Program-made: the position numbers and the translations under genes | The notes under the pieces: generated by a model | What the model was told of the DNA's origin: nothing | Databases searched by the model: none | The model's input: the letters and a program-made list of their open reading frames with translations, nothing else | Shown here: positions 1 through 6,767 of the stretch, one piece after another | Layout: the number at the start of each line of letters is the position of its first letter | Position numbering within the stretch: the stretch's first letter is position 1 | Assembly (NCBI GenBank): GCA_003561665.1 | Contig: PWVY01000270.1 | Coordinates: 1-12,032 of the forward strand | DNA length: 12,032 bases | Origin: Thermoplasmata archaeon | GTDB taxonomy: Archaea; Thermoplasmatota; SW-10-69-26 | Reading direction: 5' to 3'

Positions 1-1
1 C

Positions 2-310
2 GTGAGCGAGCTTTCGGGGGGTCAGCGTCGTCGCGTGGCTATCGCGCGTGCTCTGGTGCAACGGCCTCGCGTTTTGCTCGCAGATGAGATCCTGTCCGAG
101 CTGGACGTGGAGACGGCGCAGTCCATCGTGGATTGCTTGCGCGGGCTACAGGAGGAAACGGACATGACGGTCGTTATGGTGGAGCACAACCTCGATGTCG
201 CGTGGGAGATCAGCGATCATCTCTTGCGCTTGGACGCGGGGGGGATTTTGGAACGGATCGACCCGTCGAACGTGAGCGCGTTGAATCAGGGTTCGCGTAT
301 CCATGCCTGA
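2..310 (+). CDS. phnC: ABC transporter ATP-binding protein, PhnC-type (5'-truncated)
   Basis: This is the C-terminal part of an ABC ATPase; the Walker A half lies left of the window. The visible part starts at the signature motif (LSGGQRRRVAIARAL), then Walker B with the catalytic Glu (VLLADEILSELD), a D-loop (SELD) and the H-switch (MVEHNLDVAW). The usual Pro after Asp-Glu in Walker B is replaced by Ile, which is unusual. The gene is assigned to the PhnC type mainly because it overlaps the following PhnE-like permease by 8 bases (303-310) and a PhnD-like binding protein follows. It would hydrolyse ATP on the cytoplasmic face to drive import. The first GTG (2-4) sits inside the conserved signature region, so it is not a real start. 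Family certain; cargo not shown by this subunit. Confidence 0.88.
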   Translation: MSELSGGQRRRVAIARALVQRPRVLLADEILSELDVETAQSIVDCLRGLQEETDMTVVMVEHNLDVAWEISDHLLRLDAGGILERIDPSNVSALNQGSRIHA

Positions 311-1136
311 TGTCGAGGCCCCCAAGCGGTCCGCGTCCCCACCCCTCCTGGATCGGATGGGGGTTGGCGTTGGAACCTTCCTTCTTCTGTTGGTTTTAGC
401 GTTGGCCGCCTGGAGCTTCTTGGCTTTGGGCCTGCACGAGCAGGGGATGCGGCGGGCGTGGGCGAACCTTGGGTTCCTGTTCGAGATCAGCATGCCTCCG
501 GACATGAGCGTGCTGGAGACGGGGTTCCGGGGGATCCAGGAGACGTTGTACATCGCGTACTTGGGAACGCTCGTGGGCGTCGCGTTGAGCTTGCCGGTGA
601 GCTTGATGGCGAGCCGGAACCTTTTCCCTTGGTACGTGAACATGCCGGCGCGTTGGCTCTTGGCGGGCGTGCGGGTGTTGCCGAGCATCCTGTGGGCGGT
701 CATCTTCGTGATCCTTGTGGGCACGGGCACGTTGGCGGGCGTTCTTGCGATCACGTTGTACACGATGGGGTTCGTGGGGAAGCTGGAGTACGAGGCGTTC
801 GAGGGGTTGGACAAGGAGCCGATGGAGGCGGTGGGGTCGTTGGGGGCTAGCCGGTTTCAGGTGTTGCGGTTCGTGGTGCTTCCTCAGGCGGTGAACGCGT
901 TGATCAGTCAGGCGTTCTTCATGTTCGAGTACAACGTTCGCCATGCGTCCGCGATCGGTATCGTGGGCGCGGGGGGGATCGGGTACTACATCTGGGGGTA
1001 CATGCAGTTCTTGGCGTACGATGCGGTGTTCGTGTTGTTGGCGATCGTGTTCGTGGTCGTGATCTTGATCGATGAGGCGAGCTACTGGGTGCGGTCGATG
1101 TTCCTGGGGGACACGGGGGCGAGCTTGCGAAGCTGA
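303..1136 (+). CDS. phnE: ABC transporter permease, PhnE-type
   Basis: A 277-residue inner-membrane permease. Hydrophobic segments lie near residues 20-45, 78-100, 115-160 and 230-258, as in six-helix type I importers. The cytoplasmic coupling (EAA) loop is clear: EAVGSLGASRFQVLRFVVLPQA, around residues 175-196, which docks on the ATPase. The stretch NVRHASAIGIVGAGGIGYYI near residues 211-230 is typical of PhnE. The ATG at 303 overlaps the end of the ATPase gene, which indicates translational coupling. In the known family PhnE carries phosphonate, phosphite or phosphate with PhnC and PhnD. Here the partner binding protein looks transferrin-like, so the cargo may differ. The coding strand is G-rich, unlike most other genes in the window. 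Confidence 0.92.
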   Translation: MPDVEAPKRSASPPLLDRMGVGVGTFLLLLVLALAAWSFLALGLHEQGMRRAWANLGFLFEISMPPDMSVLETGFRGIQETLYIAYLGTLVGVALSLPVSLMASRNLFPWYVNMPARWLLAGVRVLPSILWAVIFVILVGTGTLAGVLAITLYTMGFVGKLEYEAFEGLDKEPMEAVGSLGASRFQVLRFVVLPQAVNALISQAFFMFEYNVRHASAIGIVGAGGIGYYIWGYMQFLAYDAVFVLLAIVFVVVILIDEASYWVRSMFLGDTGASLRS

Positions 1137-1177
1137 CCTGTGTTGGGCTTTGGCATGCTATGGTTTCTTCGGGAACG

Positions 1178-1187
1178 CTTTTATGAG
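1178..1187 (+). promoter_or_regulatory. Candidate archaeal TATA box for the binding-protein gene
   Basis: CTTTTATGAG lies in the 108-base gap between the permease and the binding-protein gene. It would place a transcription start near 1208-1212 and give a leader of about 35 bases that carries the palindrome at 1215-1230. A second AT-rich stretch (CCTAAAAATGG, 1225-1235) is too close to the ATG to act as TATA box for a leaderless start. A promoter here means the binding protein can be transcribed apart from the permease and ATPase. Confidence 0.45.
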
Positions 1188-1214
1188 ACTGGCTTTGTCC
1201 TGTTTCACGCTGCC

Positions 1215-1230
1215 TTTAGGGTGGCCTAAA
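1215..1230. promoter_or_regulatory. DtxR/IdeR-like palindromic operator
   Basis: A perfect inverted repeat, TTTAGG-GTGG-CCTAAA, lies 14 bases before the ATG of the binding-protein gene. Arms and 4-base spacer match the core TTAGG-N4-CCTAA of the bacterial DtxR/IdeR consensus; archaea use related metalloregulators (MDR1, SirR, Idr). It sits just downstream of the predicted transcription start, where a bound repressor would block transcription in metal-replete cells. The repeat is read directly; the regulator is inferred. The 6-base arms could also be a generic hairpin in the leader RNA. Confidence 0.5.
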
Positions 1231-1244
1231 AATGGTGTTTCGGG

Positions 1245-2210
1245 ATGGAACGAAAGCTCGTCATCGTCGGTTTGCTTAGCCTCGTCGTACTCGCCGGCTG
1301 CATCATGCCCGAAACCGGGACGGATCGGGGAGCCGAGGGGAGCGAGGAGCCTTTCGTTCTCGCGTTCGCCGTGCAGCAGGATCAATCGCAGTTCGTCGAG
1401 GATGCGACTCCCTTGGCTGAGGCCCTTGAGGGGGCCATGGATCGGGAGGTTCAGATCGCGCCCGTGCAGGACTACAGCGCGGCGATCATGTCCGTCGCGT
1501 CGGGTAGTTCAACGGCAGCGTTCCTGGACGGGGGCGCTGCGTGGCTGGCCTGGCAACAAAGGGGTCTTGAGACGTTGGCTGCGGATGCGGATTTGGACGG
1601 GTCCACGTACTATCACGCCTCCGCGGTCGTTCGGGCGGATGCATCGTTCGAGACGGTTGCGGATCTTGAGGGCGTCACGAGTTGTCACACGAGCGAGTTG
1701 GGCAGCGCGGGGACGCTGATGCCTGTGGGGTACCTGGTGGAGCAGGGCCTGGTCGAGGTGAATGAGGAGGATGGCATCAGCGCGATCCAGCAGGCCCGGG
1801 AAGCGTTCTTCGATGATCCCATCGTGGGTGGAGGGAACGCGGGCGCGTTCCAGTGTCTGTCCGCGGGTCACGGCGAGGTCGCGTTCGTGCGGGATACGAC
1901 CTGGGAGGAGCACTGTGGCGTCGAGGAACGGCCCGACTGGTGCCTGGATGAGGAGGAGTACCGCATCCTTGAGCGCTTCGCGAAGGTCCCCAGCCACCCG
2001 GTCATGGTCAGCCCTGGCTTGCCCACGGACGAGAAGGCGTTGCTCTTGTACGGTCTTCTCTCGCTCAACCATGACGAGCAGGGTCAACAAGTGCTTGAGA
2101 CCGTGCTGCAAACCCCGCGGATTACGCACGTCGAGACGGTGGATCACCTGGGTGAGTATGGTCAGCTGGTGAGCAACCTTCCCGGCATCGAGGATCACTT
2201 CGCTGAGTGA
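1245..2210 (+). CDS. PhnD/transferrin-like substrate-binding lipoprotein of ABC importer
   Basis: A 321-residue exported lipoprotein with a lipobox, LAGC, at Cys19 after a short hydrophobic signal, so it is probably anchored outside the membrane. The body is a type 2 periplasmic-binding fold of the PhnD kind. The central part resembles a transferrin lobe: TYYHASAVV (121-129), SCHTSELGSAG (146-156), NAGAFQCL (198-205), GEVAFV (210-215) and VPSH (248-251). Compared with remembered human transferrin N-lobe, iron ligands Asp63, Tyr95 and His249 correspond to Asp95, Tyr123 and His251. Tyr188 corresponds to Asn198, and the carbonate-binding Arg124 to Gly153. Cys147 and Cys204 match the conserved Cys118-Cys194 disulfide. 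The gene follows the permease and has its own promoter region and a DtxR-like palindrome. Cargo could be ferric iron or another metal with an anion; phosphonate or phosphate is the alternative. No Shine-Dalgarno is evident. The 3' end overlaps the convergent cca gene by 16 bases. Confidence 0.85.
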   Translation: MERKLVIVGLLSLVVLAGCIMPETGTDRGAEGSEEPFVLAFAVQQDQSQFVEDATPLAEALEGAMDREVQIAPVQDYSAAIMSVASGSSTAAFLDGGAAWLAWQQRGLETLAADADLDGSTYYHASAVVRADASFETVADLEGVTSCHTSELGSAGTLMPVGYLVEQGLVEVNEEDGISAIQQAREAFFDDPIVGGGNAGAFQCLSAGHGEVAFVRDTTWEEHCGVEERPDWCLDEEEYRILERFAKVPSHPVMVSPGLPTDEKALLLYGLLSLNHDEQGQQVLETVLQTPRITHVETVDHLGEYGQLVSNLPGIEDHFAE

Positions 2211-3598
2211 GGAGATTTGAGGGTTTCAGGGGTGGAGCGCTGCCATGGGCGGCGGCGGTCTAACAAGCCTCCAAGCGTGAGGGAGGGTGCTTCGGTGATG
2301 GCTTCAGCGTCCTCGAGCAGGGTTAAGGTACCCTCCTGGAGAGCGGTGTCGATGATCTTGCCTGCGCTTGCTTGTTCAAGGTGAGGGAGCACGATCGCGC
2401 CGAGGGTGTCGTCGTCGCGGTGGACGTCCACGTAGAGGCGTCCATCGTCGTCTTCTTGGACGGTGCTGGCCGCCATGGGGTCGTTGGTCCATCGCTCGCG
2501 GAAGGCGGTTGCATGCTCTTCCAGGTGCGCGGGGGGGCCACCGTGCCGGAGGGGTTCCTTGAGAGCTTGGTGGTCCGCTTCGATGAGGATCCATCCTTGC
2601 CGGTTGGGTTGGCGCGGTTCGAGGTGGGTGTGTGTGGCGTACACAGGGACTTGCTGGCGGGTGAGTTGTTCCGTGGCGAGGGTTATGGCGCGTCGAAGTT
2701 GCGCGTGGATGGGGTCGTCGATGTCGTACCCTATGGCAGGGAAGCTGATGGTGAGGATCCGGCTGTTGCGCGCGTTGCAGGTGCGGAGGGCGTCTTCGGC
2801 GTTCATCGTGGGATCGGGTGGCGTCGTGAAGTATCGGGCGTGGGGGGCTTGGCGGAAGGCGGCGGCTGCTTCTTGGAAGCGTTCGAGCGCGGGGGTTCGT
2901 ACGGCGGCGGCTGCGTTCCGGTTGGGGTCGACGGGGGCGATGACGATGAGGGGGTCGGTGAAGGTTCGTTGGGGGTCGTGGTCGAAGGTGATGGGGTGGT
3001 GGAAGCCGTGGGTGGCCCATTCGAGTGTGTCTTCGAAGGTCTGGTGGGTGAGGATGAGGAGTTCGGCGAGATACCCGCTGATGCCTCGGATCTCTTCTTT
3101 GGCTCCGTAGCAGCCTGCGGCTTTGAGGAAGGCTTTGAGGAGGCGGACGTCTTGTTTTCCTTCCGTGGTGAGGTGTTGTTTGACGTGTTCGGTGTGGAAG
3201 GGGGTCCTATCGACGCTGGATTTGAGTTCTTTGGGTGTTTCAACGGCGTAGCAGGGGACGATCTCGGCGTCGTAGCCGTTGTAGGTGCCTTGCACGTAGG
3301 GGTGTTCGGCGTAGGCGAGTTTTGCGTCGGTGAGGAGGGGTTTGAGTTTGTGGGTGCGTTGGATGAGGGTTTCGCGTTCGAGGTTGGGGGGGAAGGCGAT
3401 GAAGGTGTCGAGGTCGACGTTCCCGTGGAGGTAGGTGCCTTTGGCGAGGGAGCCTTCCAGGCGGGGCGTGCCGCTCCATCCTTCTTCGTCGAGGCGGTGT
3501 TGGATGTCGGTGACGAGTTGCTTGGCGGCCGCTTGGATGGTCTCGTCTTCCTCGGGGGTGGGTTGCACGAGGGCCAGGGCGTCGTCGCGCCAGGTCAC
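2195..3598 (-). CDS. cca: CCA tRNA nucleotidyltransferase, archaeal class I
   Basis: A 467-residue enzyme that adds or repairs the 3' CCA of tRNAs without a template, using CTP and ATP. The nucleotidyltransferase signature GSLAKGT (residues 49-55) is followed by the metal-binding pair in NVDLD (Asp62, Asp64), and the third carboxylate lies in YDAEIVPCY (residues 109-117, probably Glu112). YAEHPYVQG at 96-104 is also typical of the archaeal enzymes. Length fits the family (about 440-460). The start is GTG at 3598, overlapping the thpR stop by 4 bases (GTGA), with a good GGAGG site 7 bases upstream inside thpR. The only tRNA in this window, tRNA-Leu, has no encoded CCA, so such an enzyme is needed. 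It is the last gene of the minus-strand block, and its tail overlaps the convergent binding-protein gene. Confidence 0.95.
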   Translation of the reverse strand: MTWRDDALALVQPTPEEDETIQAAAKQLVTDIQHRLDEEGWSGTPRLEGSLAKGTYLHGNVDLDTFIAFPPNLERETLIQRTHKLKPLLTDAKLAYAEHPYVQGTYNGYDAEIVPCYAVETPKELKSSVDRTPFHTEHVKQHLTTEGKQDVRLLKAFLKAAGCYGAKEEIRGISGYLAELLILTHQTFEDTLEWATHGFHHPITFDHDPQRTFTDPLIVIAPVDPNRNAAAAVRTPALERFQEAAAAFRQAPHARYFTTPPDPTMNAEDALRTCNARNSRILTISFPAIGYDIDDPIHAQLRRAITLATEQLTRQQVPVYATHTHLEPRQPNRQGWILIEADHQALKEPLRHGGPPAHLEEHATAFRERWTNDPMAASTVQEDDDGRLYVDVHRDDDTLGAIVLPHLEQASAGKIIDTALQEGTLTLLEDAEAITEAPSLTLGGLLDRRRPWQRSTPETLKSPHSAK

Positions 3599-4146
3599 GC
3601 GTTGTCCTCCAGTGTGACGCTGGCGCGTGTCTCGTAGAGGGGGCCTTGGGGGGTGAGGGTGGATTCGTAGAGGTGGATCGTGTCGATGGGGAAGGGGCCA
3701 AAGTCGGTGTCTTGGTGGGGGGTGGTGAGGGGGGTGATGTCTTGTTTGCGTCGTAGCCTGGCGATGGTGAGGTGGGCGTGGAAGTCGTGGCGGTCGTCGA
3801 AGCTGATGTCGTGTTCGTTGAGGGCTTTGTGGAGGTTCTCGGCGAGGCGGGTGAGGGGTTCGTGGTGGATGCCGATCCAGATGACGCTTGCGTGTTTGGG
3901 GTTGGGGAAGGCTCCAAGGCCTTGTGCTTGCCCGGTGCCGGGGGGGGTTCTCGTGGTGGCGTCGTGGAGGGCATGTTGGATCTTGGGGATGGTTGCTTGG
4001 GGTTTATCGCCGAGGAAGGCGAGCGTGATGTGGTAGTTGTCGGGGTCCACGAGTTTGGGGTCGCGGGCGTGTTGTTTGATGGCTCGGCGTACGCCGCTGG
4101 CGTCGAGCGTGTCGGGGGCGGGTATGCCGATGAACAGGCGCGGCAT
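3595..4146 (-). CDS. thpR: RNA 2',3'-cyclic phosphodiesterase (ThpR, 2H family)
   Basis: A 183-residue member of the 2H phosphoesterase / '2'-5' RNA ligase' family, which opens 2',3'-cyclic phosphates on RNA and can ligate tRNA halves in vitro. Both HxT catalytic motifs are present: HIT at residues 39-41 (YHITLAFLGD) and HLT at 125-127 (FHAHLTIARL). The N-terminus RLFIGIP is typical. The reading frame stays open far upstream into midA, but homology begins at the ATG at 4146, 34 bases past the midA stop, so the longer version is rejected. It overlaps cca by 4 bases; pairing of thpR with cca suggests a shared role in tRNA 3'-end processing or repair (inference). A TATA-like element 26-33 bases before the ATG could give a separate leaderless transcript. 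Confidence 0.93.
   Translation of the reverse strand: MPRLFIGIPAPDTLDASGVRRAIKQHARDPKLVDPDNYHITLAFLGDKPQATIPKIQHALHDATTRTPPGTGQAQGLGAFPNPKHASVIWIGIHHEPLTRLAENLHKALNEHDISFDDRHDFHAHLTIARLRRKQDITPLTTPHQDTDFGPFPIDTIHLYESTLTPQGPLYETRASVTLEDNA
3606..3610 (-). promoter_or_regulatory. Ribosome binding site of cca
   Basis: GGAGG on the minus strand lies 7 bases upstream of the GTG start of cca, inside the last codons of thpR. It fixes the GTG at 3598 as the start and indicates translation from the thpR transcript. Confidence 0.75.
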
Positions 4147-4171
4147 CGTGGGGGGCGAACCGGGTGGGGGG

Positions 4172-4179
4172 CGATAAGG
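4172..4179 (-). promoter_or_regulatory. Candidate TATA box for leaderless thpR transcript
   Basis: CCTTATCG on the minus strand is centred about 29 bases before the thpR ATG and lies between the midA stop and thpR. The same CCTTATC string occurs at a similar distance before the cold-shock gene. This suggests a local TATA-box form and a leaderless thpR-cca mRNA besides read-through from midA. Confidence 0.35.
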
Positions 4180-4180
4180 T

Positions 4181-5260
4181 TCACGTGCGGGGGAGGTTGG
4201 TTCCTTGGGGCCAGGGGTGGGGGTGGGGTGTGTTCTTGGTTTGGAGGAGGGTTTTGAAGGTGCCTCCGGCGCCTTGGGGGTCGATGAGTTTCTTGGCTTG
4301 GAGGATGTCGTTGGCGTCTTGGGCGATCTCTCGGATGCCGAGCGCGTCGAGGAGGGTGCCTTGCGTGGTGTAGGCGCGGGTTTGGAGGCTTTCGTTTTCG
4401 CTTGTTTCTTGGATGGTGTCGAAGGGGATGCGGTAGGTGATGTCCATGGTGCCGGGGTTGAACCAGAACTCTTCGATGCGGCGTCCGTGGTGGTAGGCGT
4501 GGAGGGTGCCTTTGGGGTAGGCGTCGAGGAGTTGGTTCCGTTTGGCACCGTAGTCGATGATGACGAGCGCGCCTTGTTCGAGGCTTCGTGCGGCGTTCTT
4601 GGCCCAGTCGATGGCTTCAAGCGGTACCTCGAAGAGGTGCCCGGGGTCGAGGGTTTTCGCGGTGCGTTGGGCGTGGTCTTGGATGCGGGGGGTGCTGGGG
4701 GGTCCTGCGGCGAGTTCGACCGTGGGTTCGCCTTCGACGAGGAAGATCTCTTGGGCCCCGTTTGGGGTGGCTTGGCAGAGGTGCGTGGGGAGGGCGTCGA
4801 GGAGCTCGTTGGCGACGATGACGCCTGTCGCTTGTTGGGGGAGGGTGGTGCTGGTGGTGACGTCATCGGGGTGGATGCCGGCGTCTTGGAGGGTTCCTTG
4901 GGCGCGTTGGAGGGCTTGTTGGCTTGCATCGACGAGGTGGAGGGTGAGGCGTTCGAACGTTTCAGGTGCGTGTTCGTGGAGGCCTAGCGCGATGTCGCGG
5001 GCCAGTTCGCCGCTTCCGGTGCCGGCGTCGATGAGCATGGGGTCTTGCAGGGGTTCGAGGAGGGGGGCGATGCCGCGGGCCAGCGTGTGCCCGAAGAGGG
5101 GGGAGAGGGTGGGGGCGGTGACCCATTCGGTGCCGGCTCGGCGTTGGGGTTGGTTGTAGTAGCCGTGTTGGGGGTCGTAGAGGGCGTGCTCGATGAAGCG
5201 GGCCACCGTCATGGGGCCGTCGTGGCGGATCTCTTCGAGGATGGTGTCTTTGAGGGCCAC
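4181..5260 (-). CDS. SAM-dependent methyltransferase, MidA/NDUFAF7 family
   Basis: A 359-residue class I methyltransferase-fold protein of the COG1565 family. Family marks in order are GPMTVARFIEHALYDPQHGY (residues 15-34), SPLFGHTLARG (53-63), the SAM-binding loop DAGTGSGE (78-85), acidic end of strand 2 in HLVDAS (108-113), and ANELLDALP (150-158). The characterised eukaryotic member NDUFAF7 dimethylates an arginine of complex I subunit NDUFS2; the prokaryotic target is not established, and an archaeal one is open. The start is GTG at 5260, 12 bases after the stop of the upstream cystathionine beta-synthase gene, with no convincing Shine-Dalgarno; length and N-terminal motif fit the family from this codon. 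Co-transcription with the upstream gene is likely. Confidence 0.9.
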   Translation of the reverse strand: MALKDTILEEIRHDGPMTVARFIEHALYDPQHGYYNQPQRRAGTEWVTAPTLSPLFGHTLARGIAPLLEPLQDPMLIDAGTGSGELARDIALGLHEHAPETFERLTLHLVDASQQALQRAQGTLQDAGIHPDDVTTSTTLPQQATGVIVANELLDALPTHLCQATPNGAQEIFLVEGEPTVELAAGPPSTPRIQDHAQRTAKTLDPGHLFEVPLEAIDWAKNAARSLEQGALVIIDYGAKRNQLLDAYPKGTLHAYHHGRRIEEFWFNPGTMDITYRIPFDTIQETSENESLQTRAYTTQGTLLDALGIREIAQDANDILQAKKLIDPQGAGGTFKTLLQTKNTPHPHPWPQGTNLPRT

Positions 5261-5272
5261 GGGGGACCACGG

Positions 5273-6628
5273 TTACCCAAGGCGTCCCATGTGGGCCAGC
5301 GCGCGTTGGCGGGTCAACAGGCCATGGGGGGCGTCGTTTTTGGTGACGATGAGGGCGTGTTGTTTGACGAGCGTGCTCGCGGCTTCCCCGATGGGCGTGG
5401 CGTGGTCGACGGTGGGGGGGGTGGCTTGGGCGAGTTGGGCGGCTTGTTTCTCGCGGGCGTCGATGCGTTCGAGAAGGTCGGTGTGCACGTCGTCGAGCGT
5501 GACAAGGCCGAGGACTTGATCGTCGTCGATGACGGGTACGCAGGGGACTTCTCGAGCGGTGGTGACGCGTAGGATGGCGGGCAGATCCGCATCGGGCGTG
5601 ACGTAAGGGATGGGCGTGACGGCGGCGTCGCCTGCGGTGCGGGCGGGAGCGGTGAGGCCTTTGGAGCGTAGCCAGGTTTCGTCGTACGCGGTGGAGAGGT
5701 AGCGTTCGCCGGTGTCGGGGAGGACGACGACGACGCGGGAGCCTTCTTCGATGAGGCCTTTCTCGTGGGCGCGTTGGACGCCGACGAGGGCGGATCCGGC
5801 GCTGGATCCGCTGAGGAGCGCTTCTTCCTTGGCGAGGTCTCGTGCCATCTGGAAGCTTTCTTGGTCGTTGGTTTGCACGAAGTGGTCGATGGTGTCGAAC
5901 CAGACCGCGGAGGGGATCAGGTCCTCGCCGATGCCTTCGGTGAGGTACCCGTGGGCGAGTTCGGGGCGTGTTTCGCCGGTGCGGTGTTTGTGGGCGAGGA
6001 TGCTTCCTTCGGGGTCCACGCCGATGGTCACGATGTCCTCGTTTTGGTTCTTCAAGTAGCGGCTGGTCCCACTGATGGTGCCTCCGGTCCCGACGCCTGC
6101 CACGAAGTGCGTGATGGTGCCTTCGGTGGCTTCCCAGATCTCGGGCCCGGTGGTTTCGATGTGGGCTTGGGGGTTGGCGTCGTTGTAGTACTGGTTCACG
6201 TACACGCTGTTCTCGCGTTCTTCAGCGATGCGTTTGGCCACGCTGTAGTAGCTTTCGGGGTCCTCGGGGTCCACGTCGGTGGGGCATCGGATGACCTCTG
6301 CGCCGTAGGCTTTGAGGAGCTTTTCTTTCTCGACGGCCATCTTGTCAGGCATCGTGAACACGACGTCGTAGCCTTTCATCGTGGCCGCGATGGCGAGCCC
6401 GATGCCGGTGTTCCCGCTGGTGCCTTCCACGATGGTGCCGCCGGGTTCGAGCGTGCCTTCTTCTTCGGCTTTCTCGATCATGCTGATGCCGATGCGGTCC
6501 TTGATGCTTCCTCCGGGGTTGAACGCCTCGACCTTCGCGAAGACGTCGATATCCTCGGGGGCGAGGCGGTTGATTCGGACCAGCGGCGTGTTCCCCAGGG
6601 TGTCAAGGATGGACCCGTGAACGTTCAT
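5273..6628 (-). CDS. cbs: Cystathionine beta-synthase (PLP enzyme with C-terminal CBS-domain pair)
   Basis: A 451-residue PLP enzyme of the cysteine synthase/cystathionine beta-synthase family. TLGNTPLVRIN (10-20) opens the fold; the Schiff-base lysine is Lys43 in GGSIKDR; the substrate loop is TSGNTG (70-75); phosphate-binding glycines are GVGTGGTISG (178-187); SGSSAGS (273-279) contacts the PLP ring. The stretch NQYYNDANPQAHIETTGPEI (145-164) and GVDPEGSIL (203-211) resemble cystathionine beta-synthase more than plain cysteine synthase. Residues 335-450 form two CBS repeats (VPVIDDDQVLGLVTLDDV near 363-381), which usually sense adenosyl ligands. The heme-binding N-terminus of animal enzymes is absent. 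The frame is open far upstream, but family homology begins at the ATG at 6628. O-acetyl- or O-phosphoserine sulfhydrylation is an alternative activity. Confidence 0.93.
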   Translation of the reverse strand: MNVHGSILDTLGNTPLVRINRLAPEDIDVFAKVEAFNPGGSIKDRIGISMIEKAEEEGTLEPGGTIVEGTSGNTGIGLAIAATMKGYDVVFTMPDKMAVEKEKLLKAYGAEVIRCPTDVDPEDPESYYSVAKRIAEERENSVYVNQYYNDANPQAHIETTGPEIWEATEGTITHFVAGVGTGGTISGTSRYLKNQNEDIVTIGVDPEGSILAHKHRTGETRPELAHGYLTEGIGEDLIPSAVWFDTIDHFVQTNDQESFQMARDLAKEEALLSGSSAGSALVGVQRAHEKGLIEEGSRVVVVLPDTGERYLSTAYDETWLRSKGLTAPARTAGDAAVTPIPYVTPDADLPAILRVTTAREVPCVPVIDDDQVLGLVTLDDVHTDLLERIDAREKQAAQLAQATPPTVDHATPIGEAASTLVKQHALIVTKNDAPHGLLTRQRALAHMGRLG

Positions 6629-6660
6629 GCAAGCTTCGAGCGGATAGAACGAGCACACCC

Positions 6661-6668
6661 CCATAAAC
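6661..6668 (-). promoter_or_regulatory. Candidate TATA box of the cystathionine beta-synthase operon
   Basis: GTTTATGG on the minus strand is centred about 37 bases before the ATG at 6628. A transcription start 25-28 bases further would give a leader of about 10 bases without a Shine-Dalgarno. This is the only TATA-like string in the right place. Confidence 0.4.
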
Positions 6669-6754
6669 GGCACGCCCCAGGCCCGATGGAGGAGGTTTGG
6701 GTTCTTGCGCGTCAGAACAACGGTATCTTGAACCTTCCGCCCGTATGCCGATAG

Positions 6755-6767
6755 CGAAACTGTTAAC
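6755..6767 (+). promoter_or_regulatory. Candidate BRE/TATA element of the 6793 operon
   Basis: CGAAAC followed by TGTTAAC, centred about 29 bases before the ATG at 6793, fits a purine-rich BRE and a TATA-like box for a leaderless mRNA. It contains the palindrome GTTAAC. It lies in the 164-base gap between divergent genes, which also holds a spaced inverted repeat (GGTATC 6722-6727, GATACC 6783-6788). Confidence 0.35.

Noticed and set aside
146..944. Minus-strand frames opposite the ATPase and permease
   Set aside because: They are antisense to clearly recognisable ABC genes and have Arg/His/Pro-rich shadow composition.
2372..3637. 421-residue plus-strand open frame rich in Gly, Val and Glu
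   Set aside because: It is exactly antisense to the CCA-adding enzyme; long antisense frames are expected in high-GC genes with biased third positions.
3595..4929. 444-residue minus-strand frame that would extend ThpR upstream
   Set aside because: The added residues are Pro/Ser/Thr/Lys-rich shadow sequence of the methyltransferase gene; the family starts at the ATG at 4146.
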